A model generated the notes under the pieces. That model ran no database searches, had not been told where the DNA came from, and was given only the letters and a program-made list of their open reading frames with translations. From Lysobacter auxotrophicus (lineage in GTDB: Bacteria; Pseudomonadota; Gammaproteobacteria; Xanthomonadales; Xanthomonadaceae): a DNA stretch of 64,000 nt. This document shows, one piece after another, positions 1-9,604 of the stretch; the stretch's first letter is position 1; each line of letters opens with the position of its first letter. The stretch is taken from assembly GCF_027924565.1 (NCBI RefSeq), contig NZ_AP027041.1, forward strand, positions 3,100,001 through 3,164,000, read 5' to 3'. A program made the position numbers and the translations under genes.

Positions 1-7
1 GGCGAAA

Positions 8-28
8 GCCGGCGCGAATCGCACCGGC
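8..28 (-). terminator. Possible terminator hairpin after ppnN
   Basis: A 9-bp stem with a 3-nt loop (one G·T pair) lies 13 bases beyond the ppnN stop codon. On the minus strand it is followed by only a short TTT, so it may be a weak or Rho-assisted terminator. Confidence 0.4.
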
Positions 29-41
29 CTTCGATGACGCC

Positions 42-1439
42 TTACGCCACCACGCGATAGCAGGGCTTGTACTCGCCCGCGATCTTCATGCGGCGCTGTT
101 CGACGAACGCGCGCAGCAGGGCGTCGAGCGACTGCATCATGTCCGCATCGCCGTGGATCTCGAACGGGCCGAATTCCTCGATGCGGCGCATGCCGTCTTC
201 CTTCACGTTGCCGGCGACGATGCCCGAGAACGCGCGGCGCAGGTCGGCGGCGAGTTCGTGCGGCTTGCGGCCGTGGTGCAGGTCGAGCACGGCCATCGCC
301 TCGTGCGTCGGCACGAACGGACGCTGGAACGTCAGCGGGATGTCGATCGACCAGTTGAAGAAGAACGAGTCCTTCTGCGCGATGCGATGCTCGCGTACCT
401 TGCGGATGCCGGCGGACATGCGCTTGGCGACCTGGTCCGGGTCGCCGACGATGATCTCGTAGCGCTTGGTGGCGTCATCGCCGAGCGTGAGGCGGATGAA
501 CTTGTCGATCTGCTCGAAGTACGGCGCCGCCGAGGCCGGGCCGGTGAAGATCAGCGGGAACGGCAGGTTCGCGTTCTCCTCGCGCAGCAGGATGCCCAGC
601 AGGTAGAGGATTTCCTCCGCCGTGCCCACGCCGCCGGGGAAGACGATGATGCCGTGGCCCATGCGGACGAAGGCCTCCAGGCGCTTCTCGATGTCCGGCA
701 TGATCACCAGGTGGTTGACGATCGGGTTGGGCGATTCGGCCGCGATGATGCCCGGCTCGGTGATGCCGATGTAGCGCGTCTTGAAGCGGCGCTGCTTGGC
801 ATGCGCGATCGTCGCGCCCTTCATCGGTCCCTTCATTGCGCCAGGGCCGCATCCCGTGCAGATGTCGAGGCCGCGCAGGCCCAGTTCGTACCCGACCTGC
901 TTGGTGTAGACGTACTCGTCGCGCGAAATGGAATGGCCGCCCCAGCACACGACCAGGTTCGGATCGGTCGGATGCAGGATGCGCGCGTTGCGCAGCAGGC
1001 CGAACACGGCGTCGGTGATGCCGTCGGTGGTGTCCAGGTCGCGCGGCGAATCCGGGCCGAGGTCCATCGCGGTGTACGCAAGATCGCGCACCACGGCGAA
1101 CAGCAGTTCGGCCACGCCGCGGATGATCTCGCCATCGACGAACGCCATCGCCGGCGCGTTGTGCAGGTCGATGCGCATGCCGCGATCCTGCTGGTGCACC
1201 TCGATGTCGAACTCGGGATACAGCTCGCGCGCGGCGCGCGGGTCGTCGGACGCGCTGCCGCTGGTCAGCACGGCCAGCGCGCAGCGGCGCAGCAGGTCGT
1301 GCATGCCGGTGGAGACATCGCGCAGGCGGGCGACTTCGTTGTGCGACAGGACGTCCAGCCCGCCCTTCGGGTAGATGCGGGCGTTGACGGTGGGAAGCGT
1401 GGTTTCAAGGGGGATGGCGGTGCTCATGTGGTTCTTCAT
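42..1439 (-). CDS. ppnN: Pyrimidine/purine nucleotide 5'-monophosphate nucleosidase (PpnN, LOG family)
   Basis: A 465-residue protein that should hydrolyse nucleoside 5'-monophosphates to a free base and ribose 5-phosphate, a cytosolic nucleotide-salvage step; the E. coli enzyme is activated by (p)ppGpp. The LOG-family signatures are visible: GCGPGAMKGPM at residues 196–206 and the phosphate-binding PGGVGTAEE at 268–276. Length matches E. coli PpnN (about 454 aa), including the extra N- and C-terminal parts that separate it from short plant-type LOG proteins. The first ATG is used; a second in-frame ATG lies four codons later and neither has a strong ribosome-binding site. It stands alone, downstream of the TonB receptor terminator. 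Confidence 0.92.
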   Translation of the reverse strand: MKNHMSTAIPLETTLPTVNARIYPKGGLDVLSHNEVARLRDVSTGMHDLLRRCALAVLTSGSASDDPRAARELYPEFDIEVHQQDRGMRIDLHNAPAMAFVDGEIIRGVAELLFAVVRDLAYTAMDLGPDSPRDLDTTDGITDAVFGLLRNARILHPTDPNLVVCWGGHSISRDEYVYTKQVGYELGLRGLDICTGCGPGAMKGPMKGATIAHAKQRRFKTRYIGITEPGIIAAESPNPIVNHLVIMPDIEKRLEAFVRMGHGIIVFPGGVGTAEEILYLLGILLREENANLPFPLIFTGPASAAPYFEQIDKFIRLTLGDDATKRYEIIVGDPDQVAKRMSAGIRKVREHRIAQKDSFFFNWSIDIPLTFQRPFVPTHEAMAVLDLHHGRKPHELAADLRRAFSGIVAGNVKEDGMRRIEEFGPFEIHGDADMMQSLDALLRAFVEQRRMKIAGEYKPCYRVVA

Positions 1440-1489
1440 TCGTTCTCGTTCTTCAGCCCTGCGACTCTAGCCCCCTGCCCCATAAAAAG

Positions 1490-1517
1490 AAAACGGCCGG
1501 GTTTCCCCGGCCGTTTT
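1490..1517 (-). terminator. Rho-independent terminator of the TonB receptor gene
   Basis: A perfect 12-bp stem (AAAACGGCCGGG) with a 4-nt loop sits 24 bases after the receptor stop codon. On the minus strand the run of T continues past the stem, giving a classic intrinsic terminator. The AAAA/TTTT flanks make it potentially bidirectional. Confidence 0.85.
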
Positions 1518-1540
1518 CGGTACCGCTTTGGCGATGACGC

Positions 1541-4500
1541 TTAGAACTTGTAGCGGAAGCCGACCTGCAGCGACCACTGCGACACGCCCTGGTTGAAGCC
1601 GTCGGCGTCCGCGTTGGCGACGGCAGGCGCTTCGACCGCGCTCGGCGAGAAGTTGTAGATGTACTTCCCGGTCGCCGGGTCGATGCCGTTGACGCGCAGC
1701 ACCGTCTGGTCGGCGAAGAAGCCGTAGTCGTAGATGTGGCCCCAATCCTTGTTGATCAGGTTGCCGACATTGATGATGTCGAGCCAGATTTCAGACTTGT
1801 GGCCTTCGAAGAAGCCCGGCAGTTCCTGGCTGATGCGGATGTCGAAGGTGTTCACCCAATCCGCACGGCCAGCGTTGGCCGGAGTGACCTGGCCGGCGTA
1901 GCGGGCCAGTTCCGGGTTCTGCGCGAGCCAGTCGAAGAACTGGGCTTCCATCGCTGCGCCGCCGCTGAAGATCACGTCGCCCGGGCCATTGGGCACGTAG
2001 AACAGATCGTTGGTGCGGCTGTCGCCGTTCATGTCGTTGGTGAAGACGTAGCTGAACGGACGACCGCTGCGGCCTTCGTAGAACAGGCCGATGTTGGTGT
2101 TGTTGTCGCCGAAGAACTTGTGCTTCCAGTTCAACTGGCCCGAGATGCGGTCCTTGATCTCGTAACGCGCGGTCGAGGCGACTTCCTCGTTGGCCTGGAA
2201 CACGTAGTTGTAGTTCCAGCCCGAGGTCGCGGTCGAGCTGGTCAGGCCGCTGACTTCGGTCGCATTGGTGTACGTGTAGGCCAGCGACCAGGACCAGTCG
2301 CTCGACTCGGTCCACGGCTTGCTCAGGCTGACCGTGAACTGCTGGCTCTCGCCCTTGTCGGTGGTATCGAGCAGCAGCACGTCACCGAAACGCGGATCGC
2401 GGTTGCCGCGGGCCGTCGCGAAGGTGTTCGAGTTGCCCCAATACAGCGCACGGCCATCCTGACCGGTGGTCGGGCCGACGTCGGCAGCATCGTTCGGGGC
2501 GCCAAGATCCAGGCGCTTGTAGAACAGGCCGGTCTTGACGCTCGTGAGCAGCAGCTCGGCCGAACCGACCATGCCATACCACGGCAGCTCGTGATCGAAC
2601 GCGAGGTTGGCCTTCCACACCGACGGCGCTTCGAAGTCCGGCGAGATGAAGTTGACGTTCTGGCGCGGCGTGGCCGGCGTGACGCCCGGACGTGCGTACT
2701 CTTCGGTCTGCGTGTAGTTCAGGCCCGTGGTGTTGTAGGCATTGGACAGCCAGACCTGCGGGGAATCGCCCTGGAACAGGCCCAGGCCGCCACGCAGCTG
2801 CGTCGGGCGCTCGGTGTCGAAGGTGTAGTTGAAACCGAAGCGCGGCTGCCACAGCCACTCGTCGCCGCCGACATCGCTGTTGTCGTAGCCGTACACCTGC
2901 TGCGCCAGCGCGTTGTACTCCGGAATGTCGTCGATCTTGAAGCGGTCACCGCGCACGCCGAAGGTCAGCGTCAGGTTCGGGCTGACGTACCACTGGTCCT
3001 GCACGAAGACGCCCATCGCCTTGTACGTGTAGTCGGACGCCATGTTGTTGACGTCGCCGCCGACCGGGGTACGGAACTGGCGGTAGCTCCAGCGACCGGC
3101 ACGGAAGTCGGCCATGCTGTTGTAGGTGTAGTAACCGTCGACGTACGGCGCGTAGAGATTGAAGATCTCGTTCGTCGAATAGTCGGCACCGAACTTGACG
3201 TCATGGTCGCCCAGGGTGAGCGTGCCGGCGCCGAAGTAGTTCCAGGTCTTCGTGAAGAGGTCGTTGTACTGCGAGTTCGTCTCGGTGCCGAGGTACAGCT
3301 GCGGACGCTGGCCCACGCCGTCGCGGTTCGGGGCGCCGTAGGTCAGTTCGATCGCCGGCGTGCCCTGCGTCGGAGTGTTGCGGATGGCCGAATAGTCGCG
3401 GTACGAGACCTTGAACTCGGTCGAGAAGACGTCGGTCCAGTCGCTGAAGAGCTGGGCGACGTAGTTTTCGATGGTCTTGTCGTGCTGGTACCAGTAGGAA
3501 CTCAGCGAGGCGGCACCCGTGCTGCCGGTAAAGAAGCCGTTGAGGCGCAGCTTGCTCTGCTCGAGCTTGCTGTAACGGAAATCGGCGCGATGGTTGTCGC
3601 TGATGTTCCAGTCCAGCTTGATCGCGTATTCCTCGAGATCCGTGTCGCCATCGCTGGTCAGGTCGCCCGCATCGAACGGAGCGAAATTGCCGTTACCGGC
3701 CAGCGCGATATCGCGCGCCTCAGCCGGATCGTCGGACGGGATGATGCCCAGGCCGAGCGGGCTGTTCGCGATGTCCGCACCCGGTGCGGCCTGCTTGAAC
3801 TTCTCGTAGTTGGCGAAGAAGAACAGCTTGTCCTTGAGCAGCGGACCGCCAAGGGTCAGGCCGTAGGTTTCTTCCTTCGTGAAGCCGTTGAACGGTGCAC
3901 CGGTCGGGTCGTCGCCGAACCAGTCGCCGTCGCGGTAGTAGCCGTACACCGAGCCGTGGAACTCGTTGGTACCCGACTTGGTCACTGCGTCGACCACCGC
4001 GCCGGTGGCGCCGGTGATGGTGACGTCGTAGTTGGCCAGGTCGACGTTGATCGCTTCGATGGCTTCCATCGACACCGGCTGGCGGCGGGTCGGCATGTTG
4101 TTGCCTTCCAGGCCGAAGGTGTCGGAGGCCGACACGCCGTCGATGCGGATCGCGTTGTAGCGCGGATTCTGGCCGCCGGCGCTGATGCTGCCCGATGCGC
4201 GATCGACGAACGCCACGCGCGGGTCAAGGCGCATGTAGTCCTGGATGTTGCCGCCATTGCTCGGCAGCGCTTCGATGGTCTGGCGCGTGACGGCGGTACC
4301 GGCGCCCATCTTGGTGGCGCTGAAAACGTCCGAGCCGCCGACCGCTACGGCAGTCACCGAGTCCAGCGTCGTCACATCGCCGGTCAGCGCGGCGTTGATC
4401 GTGTTCGTCTTGTTGAGGTCGAGGTAGACGTTGTCTTCCGTCTTGGTGCCTTCGCCCGCCTTGGTGATGGTCACCGAGTACGGACCACCGACGCGCAGGC

Positions 4501-4726
4501 CGCGCGCGGTGTAACGACCGCTGGCGTCCGTCGTGGCGCGGCTCACCGTGCCCGACTCGACGTGGGTGATCGTGACTTCGGCGCCGGCGACGGGCTGGCC
4601 ATTCGTGCTGGTCACCGTACCGCCGACACCGGCGGACGTGGACTGCGCGAACACAGGCGCGGTGGCGAGGGCGGCGAGCAGGCCAAGCGTGAGCTTGGAC
4701 AGACGGACGCGGTTCGGATGGGTCAT
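1541..4726 (-). CDS. TonB-dependent receptor, Oar-like, with carboxypeptidase-regulatory-like domain
   Basis: A 1061-residue outer-membrane protein. A signal peptide (about residues 1–28, ending APVFAQS) is followed by a carboxypeptidase-like Ig-fold domain (about 30–115, beginning GVGGTVTSTNGQPVAGAEV), a plug domain (about 130–270) and a long beta-barrel that ends in aromatic Phe (…VGFRYKF), as required for BAM-mediated insertion. Oar-type receptors are numerous in Xanthomonadaceae, and their substrates (siderophores, sugars, peptides) cannot be told from sequence alone. No TonB, sigma/anti-sigma or substrate-processing gene is adjacent. The start ATG directly precedes the signal peptide. 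A stable hairpin lies in the leader. Confidence 0.9.
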   Translation of the reverse strand: MTHPNRVRLSKLTLGLLAALATAPVFAQSTSAGVGGTVTSTNGQPVAGAEVTITHVESGTVSRATTDASGRYTARGLRVGGPYSVTITKAGEGTKTEDNVYLDLNKTNTINAALTGDVTTLDSVTAVAVGGSDVFSATKMGAGTAVTRQTIEALPSNGGNIQDYMRLDPRVAFVDRASGSISAGGQNPRYNAIRIDGVSASDTFGLEGNNMPTRRQPVSMEAIEAINVDLANYDVTITGATGAVVDAVTKSGTNEFHGSVYGYYRDGDWFGDDPTGAPFNGFTKEETYGLTLGGPLLKDKLFFFANYEKFKQAAPGADIANSPLGLGIIPSDDPAEARDIALAGNGNFAPFDAGDLTSDGDTDLEEYAIKLDWNISDNHRADFRYSKLEQSKLRLNGFFTGSTGAASLSSYWYQHDKTIENYVAQLFSDWTDVFSTEFKVSYRDYSAIRNTPTQGTPAIELTYGAPNRDGVGQRPQLYLGTETNSQYNDLFTKTWNYFGAGTLTLGDHDVKFGADYSTNEIFNLYAPYVDGYYTYNSMADFRAGRWSYRQFRTPVGGDVNNMASDYTYKAMGVFVQDQWYVSPNLTLTFGVRGDRFKIDDIPEYNALAQQVYGYDNSDVGGDEWLWQPRFGFNYTFDTERPTQLRGGLGLFQGDSPQVWLSNAYNTTGLNYTQTEEYARPGVTPATPRQNVNFISPDFEAPSVWKANLAFDHELPWYGMVGSAELLLTSVKTGLFYKRLDLGAPNDAADVGPTTGQDGRALYWGNSNTFATARGNRDPRFGDVLLLDTTDKGESQQFTVSLSKPWTESSDWSWSLAYTYTNATEVSGLTSSTATSGWNYNYVFQANEEVASTARYEIKDRISGQLNWKHKFFGDNNTNIGLFYEGRSGRPFSYVFTNDMNGDSRTNDLFYVPNGPGDVIFSGGAAMEAQFFDWLAQNPELARYAGQVTPANAGRADWVNTFDIRISQELPGFFEGHKSEIWLDIINVGNLINKDWGHIYDYGFFADQTVLRVNGIDPATGKYIYNFSPSAVEAPAVANADADGFNQGVSQWSLQVGFRYKF

Positions 4727-4764
4727 TACGATGGCCTCGAAACGTGGTTCACAAGAGGGAAGCC

Positions 4765-4786
4765 AGGCACGACCCCGGTCGTGCCT
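4765..4786 (-). other. Leader hairpin upstream of the TonB receptor gene
   Basis: A perfect 9-bp stem (AGGCACGAC/GTCGTGCCT) with a 4-nt loop begins 38 bases upstream of the receptor start codon. There is no T-run, so it is not an obvious terminator; it could stabilise the mRNA or act in post-transcriptional control. The function is inference. The rest of the 4727–5016 gap shows no gene; 'TTAAC' motifs at about 4840–4857 may belong to the promoter. Confidence 0.4.
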
Positions 4787-4966
4787 GTGCAGAAAGGTGT
4801 TTGGTTCCGCCCCCTGGGGCGCCGGGCCGGAGCCCGCCGGTTAACGTCAGTTTAACAGGCTAGAAGCCCTCTGTGACAGGGCCGTGACGGCGGTCACTAA
4901 CGGCCACAAAGCGCCAACCGCGCCCAGGTCGGCTCCCGCCGCGGCGCGACGGCCCTGAACGCAAAA

Positions 4967-4995
4967 CGCCCGACCCGGCAAAACCGGATCGGGCG
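4967..4995 (-). terminator. Intrinsic terminator of the grxD–yciK–marC operon
   Basis: A 12-bp stem with one G·T pair and a 5-nt loop, followed on the minus strand by TTTT. It lies 21 bases beyond the stop codon of the MarC-family gene. Confidence 0.75.
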
Positions 4996-5016
4996 TCGTC
5001 CTGCGCAGCGCGAGCC

Positions 5017-5613
5017 TTAAGGGGGCGCGATCTTGAGGTAGGTCCCCAGGCCGTCCAGGAACATCTGCACCGAGATCGCCACCAGCAACATGCCCATCAG
5101 GCGCTCGATGGCGGTCAGCGCGCGGCGGCCGAGCAGCTTGTAGAGCAGCGTCGCGGAGAACAGGATCGCCGCCGTTGCGCCCCAGGCGATGAGCAGCGCG
5201 AGGCTCCACTCGTTGAGGCGCTCGGGCTCGTTGCTGCCCATGAGCATCACCGCGGCCATGCCCGACGGGCCGGCGACCAGCGGGATGGCCATCGGCACGA
5301 TGAATGGCTCGCCATCGGGAATCTCGCCCATCAGCCCTTCCGGCGGCGGAAAGATCATGCGGATGCCGATCAGGAACAGCACGATGCCGCCGGCGATCGA
5401 CACCGACTCCTGGCGAAGGTGCATCAGCTCCAGCGCGTACTTGCCGCCCCACAGGAACATCATCAGCACGGCGAGCGCGATCAGCAGTTCGCGCGCGAGC
5501 ACGACGCGCTGTCGTTGCGGCGGTAGGCCGCGCAGCAGGCTCAGGAAGACCGGCACGTTGCCGAGCGGGTCGAGGATCAAAAACAGCAGCAGCGCTGCGG
5601 ACGCGATGGTCAT
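5017..5613 (-). CDS. MarC/YhgN-family integral membrane protein
   Basis: A 198-residue, very hydrophobic protein with about six predicted membrane segments, the usual size of the MarC family (about 200 aa). Recognisable family stretches are the N-terminal FLILDPLGNVPVFLSLL and VPMAIPLVAGPSGMAAVMLMG. The family has no settled biochemical role; the name MarC came from the mar locus, but a role in multiple-antibiotic resistance was not upheld. It is the last gene of a minus-strand unit, starting 7 bases after the preceding dehydrogenase stop codon, and an intrinsic terminator follows. Confidence 0.88.
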   Translation of the reverse strand: MTIASAALLLFLILDPLGNVPVFLSLLRGLPPQRQRVVLARELLIALAVLMMFLWGGKYALELMHLRQESVSIAGGIVLFLIGIRMIFPPPEGLMGEIPDGEPFIVPMAIPLVAGPSGMAAVMLMGSNEPERLNEWSLALLIAWGATAAILFSATLLYKLLGRRALTAIERLMGMLLVAISVQMFLDGLGTYLKIAPP

Positions 5614-5620
5614 GGATTCG

Positions 5621-6364
5621 TCATTGCAGCTGGGTCAGGCCGACGGCGGCGGGCGCCGGCGCCCACACCTGTCCGCGACGGGTCGCGCCGGCGGGCGAAA
5701 GTAGCGTCACGCAAGACGCGGCGTACGCGGTGGGGTCGAGTGCGGCGCGATCGTTCTCTTCCACGTACGCCTTGGCGCGAAGCGCGGTGCGCATCGGCCC
5801 CGGTCGCAGGCCCGCGACGCGCACGGTGGAATTGGACAGTTCGGCATGCAGCATGCGCACCAGGCCTTCAAGGCCCTGCTGCGCCAAGCCATAGCCGCCC
5901 CAGTACGCGTTGCCGACGCGCTCCGCATCGTCCACGACGAACACCACCGCGGCATCGTCCGATCTGGCGAGCAGCGGCAGGCACGCCTGCGTGAGCCACC
6001 ACGGCGCGGTGAGGTTCACATGCAGCGCGCGCGCGAACACCGCCGGATCGGTCTGCGCCAGCGGAGTCAGGCCGGCGAAATCCGCGGCGCAATGCAGCAC
6101 GCCGTCGAGGCGTCCGAGTTCGGCTTCGATGCGTTGCGCGAGCTCGGCGTAGTCGTCGGCGCTCGCGCCTTCCAGGTCGAGCGGATACAGCAGCGGCTCC
6201 GGCCCGACCTGTGCCAGCGCGTCGTACACGCGGTTCAACTTCGGCACCTTGCGGCCGAGCAACACGACCGTCGCGCCTGCGCGCGCGCACGCCTGCGCGG
6301 CTGCGGCGCCCAGGCCGCCGTGGGCGCCGGTGATCAGGACGACGCGTCCTTCGAGCGGACTCAC
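5621..6364 (-). CDS. SDR-family oxidoreductase, YciK-like, with degenerate active site
   Basis: A 247-residue Rossmann-fold protein with the dinucleotide-binding motif GAHGGLG near the N-terminus (residues 13–19). It aligns over its length with E. coli YciK (…LLGR…LDGVLHCAADFAGL…HVNLTAPWWLTQACLPLL…YWGGYG). The GTG start at 6364 is chosen because its GTGA overlaps the grxD stop, the usual sign of translational coupling; a longer reading would run into grxD. Odd points: the catalytic YxxxK reads Y158-GLA-Q162, and the catalytic Ser position holds Asp145. It may therefore bind a dinucleotide without classical SDR chemistry. The substrate is unknown. Confidence 0.8.
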   Translation of the reverse strand: MSPLEGRVVLITGAHGGLGAAAAQACARAGATVVLLGRKVPKLNRVYDALAQVGPEPLLYPLDLEGASADDYAELAQRIEAELGRLDGVLHCAADFAGLTPLAQTDPAVFARALHVNLTAPWWLTQACLPLLARSDDAAVVFVVDDAERVGNAYWGGYGLAQQGLEGLVRMLHAELSNSTVRVAGLRPGPMRTALRAKAYVEENDRAALDPTAYAASCVTLLSPAGATRRGQVWAPAPAAVGLTQLQ

Positions 6365-6681
6365 TGGTTGTGCGTCTCGCTGATCATCCGCGCCAGTTCG
6401 CCCGACTCGAACAGCTCCAGCGTGATGTCGCAACCGCCGATCAGTTCACCGTGGATGAAAAGCTGCGGGAACGTCGGCCAGTTCGAATAGCGCGGCAGGT
6501 TCGCGCGGATCTCCGGATCCTCCAGCACGTTGACCGTGTGCAGCTGCGTCGCGCCGGCGGCCTTGAGGGCCTGTACCGCGCGGCTGGAAAAGCCGCACAT
6601 CGGGAACTGCGCGGTGCCCTTCATGAAAAGGACGATGGGATGGCTTTCGACTTCGGCCTGGATCCGCTCCATCACGGACAT
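6361..6681 (-). CDS. grxD: Monothiol glutaredoxin Grx4/GrxD
   Basis: A 106-residue CGFS-type glutaredoxin (CGFS at residues 29–32, followed by the family's [19 protein letters not shown] segment). CGFS glutaredoxins bind a [2Fe-2S] cluster with glutathione, often with a BolA partner, and deliver clusters to apoproteins. The ATG at 6681 gives the standard N-terminus ([22 protein letters not shown]); further upstream the frame is not family-like. It is the first gene of the grxD–yciK–marC unit and is divergent from sodB, so an iron–sulfur handling gene and an iron superoxide dismutase share one intergenic region (6682–6839). Confidence 0.95.
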   Translation of the reverse strand: MSVMERIQAEVESHPIVLFMKGTAQFPMCGFSSRAVQALKAAGATQLHTVNVLEDPEIRANLPRYSNWPTFPQLFIHGELIGGCDITLELFESGELARMISETHNQ

Positions 6682-6839
6682 GGCGACAACTCCTGCAATG
6701 GTGCGTTGCCCGCCGGTTGACGGCACGGCAACGGAACGTGGGGATAGAATGTCCAATTGTAAGCCTTCCGAAGCCGCGGACGCGCCGAGTTCACCGGTGG
6801 CCGCCCGGCACTCCCCTAGCCAGCCCCCAGGAGCCCGCA

Positions 6840-7418
6840 ATGGCCATCGAACTGCCCCCCCTGCCCTACGACCGCACCGCGCTGGAGCCGCACATCTCCG
6901 CCGAGACGCTGGATTACCACCACGGCAAGCACCACAAGGCCTACGTGGACAACCTCAACAAGATGATCGAGGGCACCGAATTCGAGCAGCTGTCGCTGGT
7001 CGAGATCATCCGCAAGGCGCAGGGCGGCATGTTCAACAACGCCGCGCAGGTGTGGAACCACACCTTCTACTGGAACTGCCTCTCGCCCAAGGGCGGCGGC
7101 GAGCCGACCGGCAAGCTGGCCGAGCTGATCAACAAGGCGTTCGGCGACTTCGCCAAGTTCAAGGACGAGTTCTCCAAGCTCTCCATCGCCACCTTCGGTT
7201 CGGGCTGGGGCTGGCTGGTGCAGCGTCCGGACGGTTCGCTCGGCCTGGTGAGCACGTCCAACGCCAACACCCCGATCACCGGCGAGGACACCCCGCTGCT
7301 GACCTGCGACGTGTGGGAACACGCGTACTACATCGACTACCGCAACGCCCGTCCGAAGTACGTCGAGGCGTTCTGGAACCTGGTCAACTGGGACTTCGTG
7401 GCGTCGAACCTGAAGTAA
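6840..7418 (+). CDS. sodB: Superoxide dismutase [Fe]
   Basis: A 192-residue cytosolic enzyme that disproportionates superoxide. The metal ligands are visible: His27, His74 (NHTFYW), Asp157 and His161 ([11 protein letters not shown]). Gln at residue 70 (NNAAQVWNH) is the Fe-SOD type, and the sequence is very close to E. coli SodB over its full length. The ATG follows an AGGAG ribosome-binding site. A TAGAAT box at 6745–6750 could be the -10 element, but the nearest TTGACG (6717) is 22 bases away, too far for a standard promoter. It is divergent from grxD and ends at a strong terminator. Confidence 0.96.
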   Translation: MAIELPPLPYDRTALEPHISAETLDYHHGKHHKAYVDNLNKMIEGTEFEQLSLVEIIRKAQGGMFNNAAQVWNHTFYWNCLSPKGGGEPTGKLAELINKAFGDFAKFKDEFSKLSIATFGSGWGWLVQRPDGSLGLVSTSNANTPITGEDTPLLTCDVWEHAYYIDYRNARPKYVEAFWNLVNWDFVASNLK

Positions 7419-7442
7419 GTTCGCGTTGCGTGTGCGATACGG

Positions 7443-7472
7443 AAACGGCCGGGGAGACCCGGCCGTTTTTTG
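7443..7472 (+). terminator. Intrinsic terminator of sodB
   Basis: An 11-bp stem (AAACGGCCGGG/CCCGGCCGTTT) followed by a run of T, starting 24 bases after the sodB stop codon. Confidence 0.88.
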
Positions 7473-7492
7473 TTTTCGCGCGGTGCCGGCCT

Positions 7493-7582
7493 TTGTAGCC
7501 CGGGTAAGCGCAGCGCACCCGGGATCGACGTGTATCGACGCTGGAACGTGCCCCGGGTGCGCTGCGCTTACCCGGGCTACAA
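7493..7582. repeat. REP-like palindrome, copy 1 (perfect)
   Basis: Two perfectly inverted 31-nt arms (7493–7523 and 7552–7582), starting TTGTAGCCCGGGTAAGCG and separated by 28 bases. It lies between sodB and purK, which converge here. Diverged copies occur at 11728–11803, 35979–36062 and, as a single arm, 59577–59607. These resemble the short REP-type palindromes common in Xanthomonadaceae intergenic regions. No RAYT transposase gene is in the window. Confidence 0.8.
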
Positions 7583-7633
7583 CAGCGGGCGATCGTCATC
7601 CGGCGATGGCGCGAATCAGGAGACGCCGCCGCC

Positions 7634-8769
7634 TCAGCGCAGCGCCGCGATCACCGGCGCCACCTGCGCCTCGCGCCCCAGGGCGGCACCCACGCGCTCC
7701 AGCGACATCGCGAGCGCACCCGCCTCGTCGGCGCGCAGCGTGGCGTGGCCGACCTTGCGGCCGGCGCGCGGCAGCTTGCCGTAGTCGTGCCAGTGGCCGC
7801 CGGGTTCGCGCAGCATCGGCAGCGCGTCGGGCATCTGCCCGATCCAGTTGAGCATGCACGCCAGCCCGACCATGCGCGTGTCGCCGAGCGGCAGGCCGAG
7901 CACTGCGCGCAGGTGGTTCTGGAACTGGCTCGTCTCGCTGCCTTCGATCGTCCAGTGGCCGGAGTTGTGCACGCGCGGCGCAAGCTCGTTGGCGAGCAGT
8001 TCGCCATCGCGGCAGAACAGTTCGAGCGCGAACACCCCGACGTAATCCATCGCGTCGGCCAGGCGGCGCGCGTAGTCGTAGGCGATCTCGCCGAGCGCGG
8101 TGTCCACGCGCGCCGGCGCAAGACTCGCCGAGAGCACGCCATCGACGTGCCAGTTCTCGGTGAGCGGCCATGCGCGGAATTCGCCGTCGCGGCCGCGCAC
8201 GGCAACCACCGACAGCTCCCGCTGGAAGTGCACGAAGCCTTCCAGGATCAGCCCGACCTTCGGCGCCTGCGCACCGAGCGCGTCCCACGCGGCATCGGCA
8301 TCGGCCAGCGTCTTGATGCGGAACTGGCCCTTGCCGTCGTAGCCCAGGCGGCGCGTCTTGAGGATGCACGGCGTGCCGATCTCGGCCAGCGCGGCGTCGA
8401 GCTGATCGCGCGTGTCGATCGGCGCGAACGGCGGCACCGGGATGCCCAGTTCGCGGAACAGCGTCTTCTCGGCCAGGCGATCCTGCGCGGTCGCCAGCGC
8501 GCCCGGGTTCGGGAACACCGGCACGCGCTCGCTCAGCCACTGCGCCGATTCGGCCGGCACGTTCTCGAAATCGAACGTCGCCACGTCCACGCGCGATGCG
8601 AACTCGGTGAGCGTGGCGTCATCGCGGTAGTCGCCCACGACCATCGGCGCGAACTGCCCCGCGCACGCGTCGGCGACGTTGTCCATCACCAGGAAGCGCA
8701 GGCCGAGCGGTGCGCCCGACAGCGCGAGCATGCGCGCGAGCTGGCCGCCGCCGAGGATGCCGACCGTCG

Positions 8770-8773
<4 letters not shown>
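7634..8773 (-). CDS. purK: 5-(carboxyamino)imidazole ribonucleotide synthase (PurK)
   Basis: A 379-residue ATP-grasp enzyme that carboxylates 5-aminoimidazole ribonucleotide at N5, using ATP and bicarbonate, in de novo purine synthesis. It begins with the typical [20 protein letters not shown] dinucleotide-like motif and has the ATP-grasp segments [14 protein letters not shown] and [13 protein letters not shown]. Length matches the family (about 355–390 aa). The ATG overlaps the purE stop codon (ATGA at 8770–8773), so purE and purK are translationally coupled. Confidence 0.96.
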
Positions 8774-9270
<497 letters not shown>

Positions 9271-9334
9271 GGTCCTAAGGCCCTGTGCAAAGACGTATTC
9301 TAACCCCCTGTTCGATTCCCCCGGCACCGCATCC

Positions 9335-9604
9335 ATGGACCGCAAGCTGCTCGACCTGCTCGTCTGCCCCACCACGCGCCAGCCGTTGCAACTCCTGGAC
9401 GGCCGGGGCCTCACGGCGCTGAACGCCGCGATCGAGGGCGGCGGCCTGCAACGCGCCGACGGCAGCGCCCAGACCGACACGCTGCACGAGGCGCTCGTCA
9501 CGCGGGATCGCAAGACCGTCTACCGCGTCGACGACGGCATCCCGGTGCTGCTGGCCGAAGAGGCCATCGCGACCGCGCAGATTCCGGCCTTCCCGGGGGC
9601 ATGA
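9335..9604 (+). CDS. Trm112-family protein (UPF0434/YcaR-like)
   Basis: An 89-residue protein whose [18 protein letters not shown] start and [16 protein letters not shown] end are the hallmarks of the Trm112/UPF0434 family. Eukaryotic Trm112 activates methyltransferases; the bacterial role is unsettled. It is longer than E. coli YcaR (60 aa) because of an insert at about residues 27–55. Only one of the Cys residues of the zinc-binding Trm112 version is present (CPTT), so zinc binding is doubtful. Its TGA overlaps the nadC ATG (ATGA at 9601–9604), giving a coupled two-gene unit. Confidence 0.85.
   Translation: MDRKLLDLLVCPTTRQPLQLLDGRGLTALNAAIEGGGLQRADGSAQTDTLHEALVTRDRKTVYRVDDGIPVLLAEEAIATAQIPAFPGA

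Noticed and set aside
1736-4855. A 1039-codon plus-strand open frame antisense to the TonB receptor
   Set aside because: It is a GC-rich shadow frame: it shows no domain, is full of Arg/Val/Gly/Ala runs and covers a well-supported gene.
9306-9330. 'TTCGATTCC' stretch resembling a tRNA T-arm
   Set aside because: No acceptor, D or anticodon arms can be formed around it and it lies in the leader of the Trm112-like gene.
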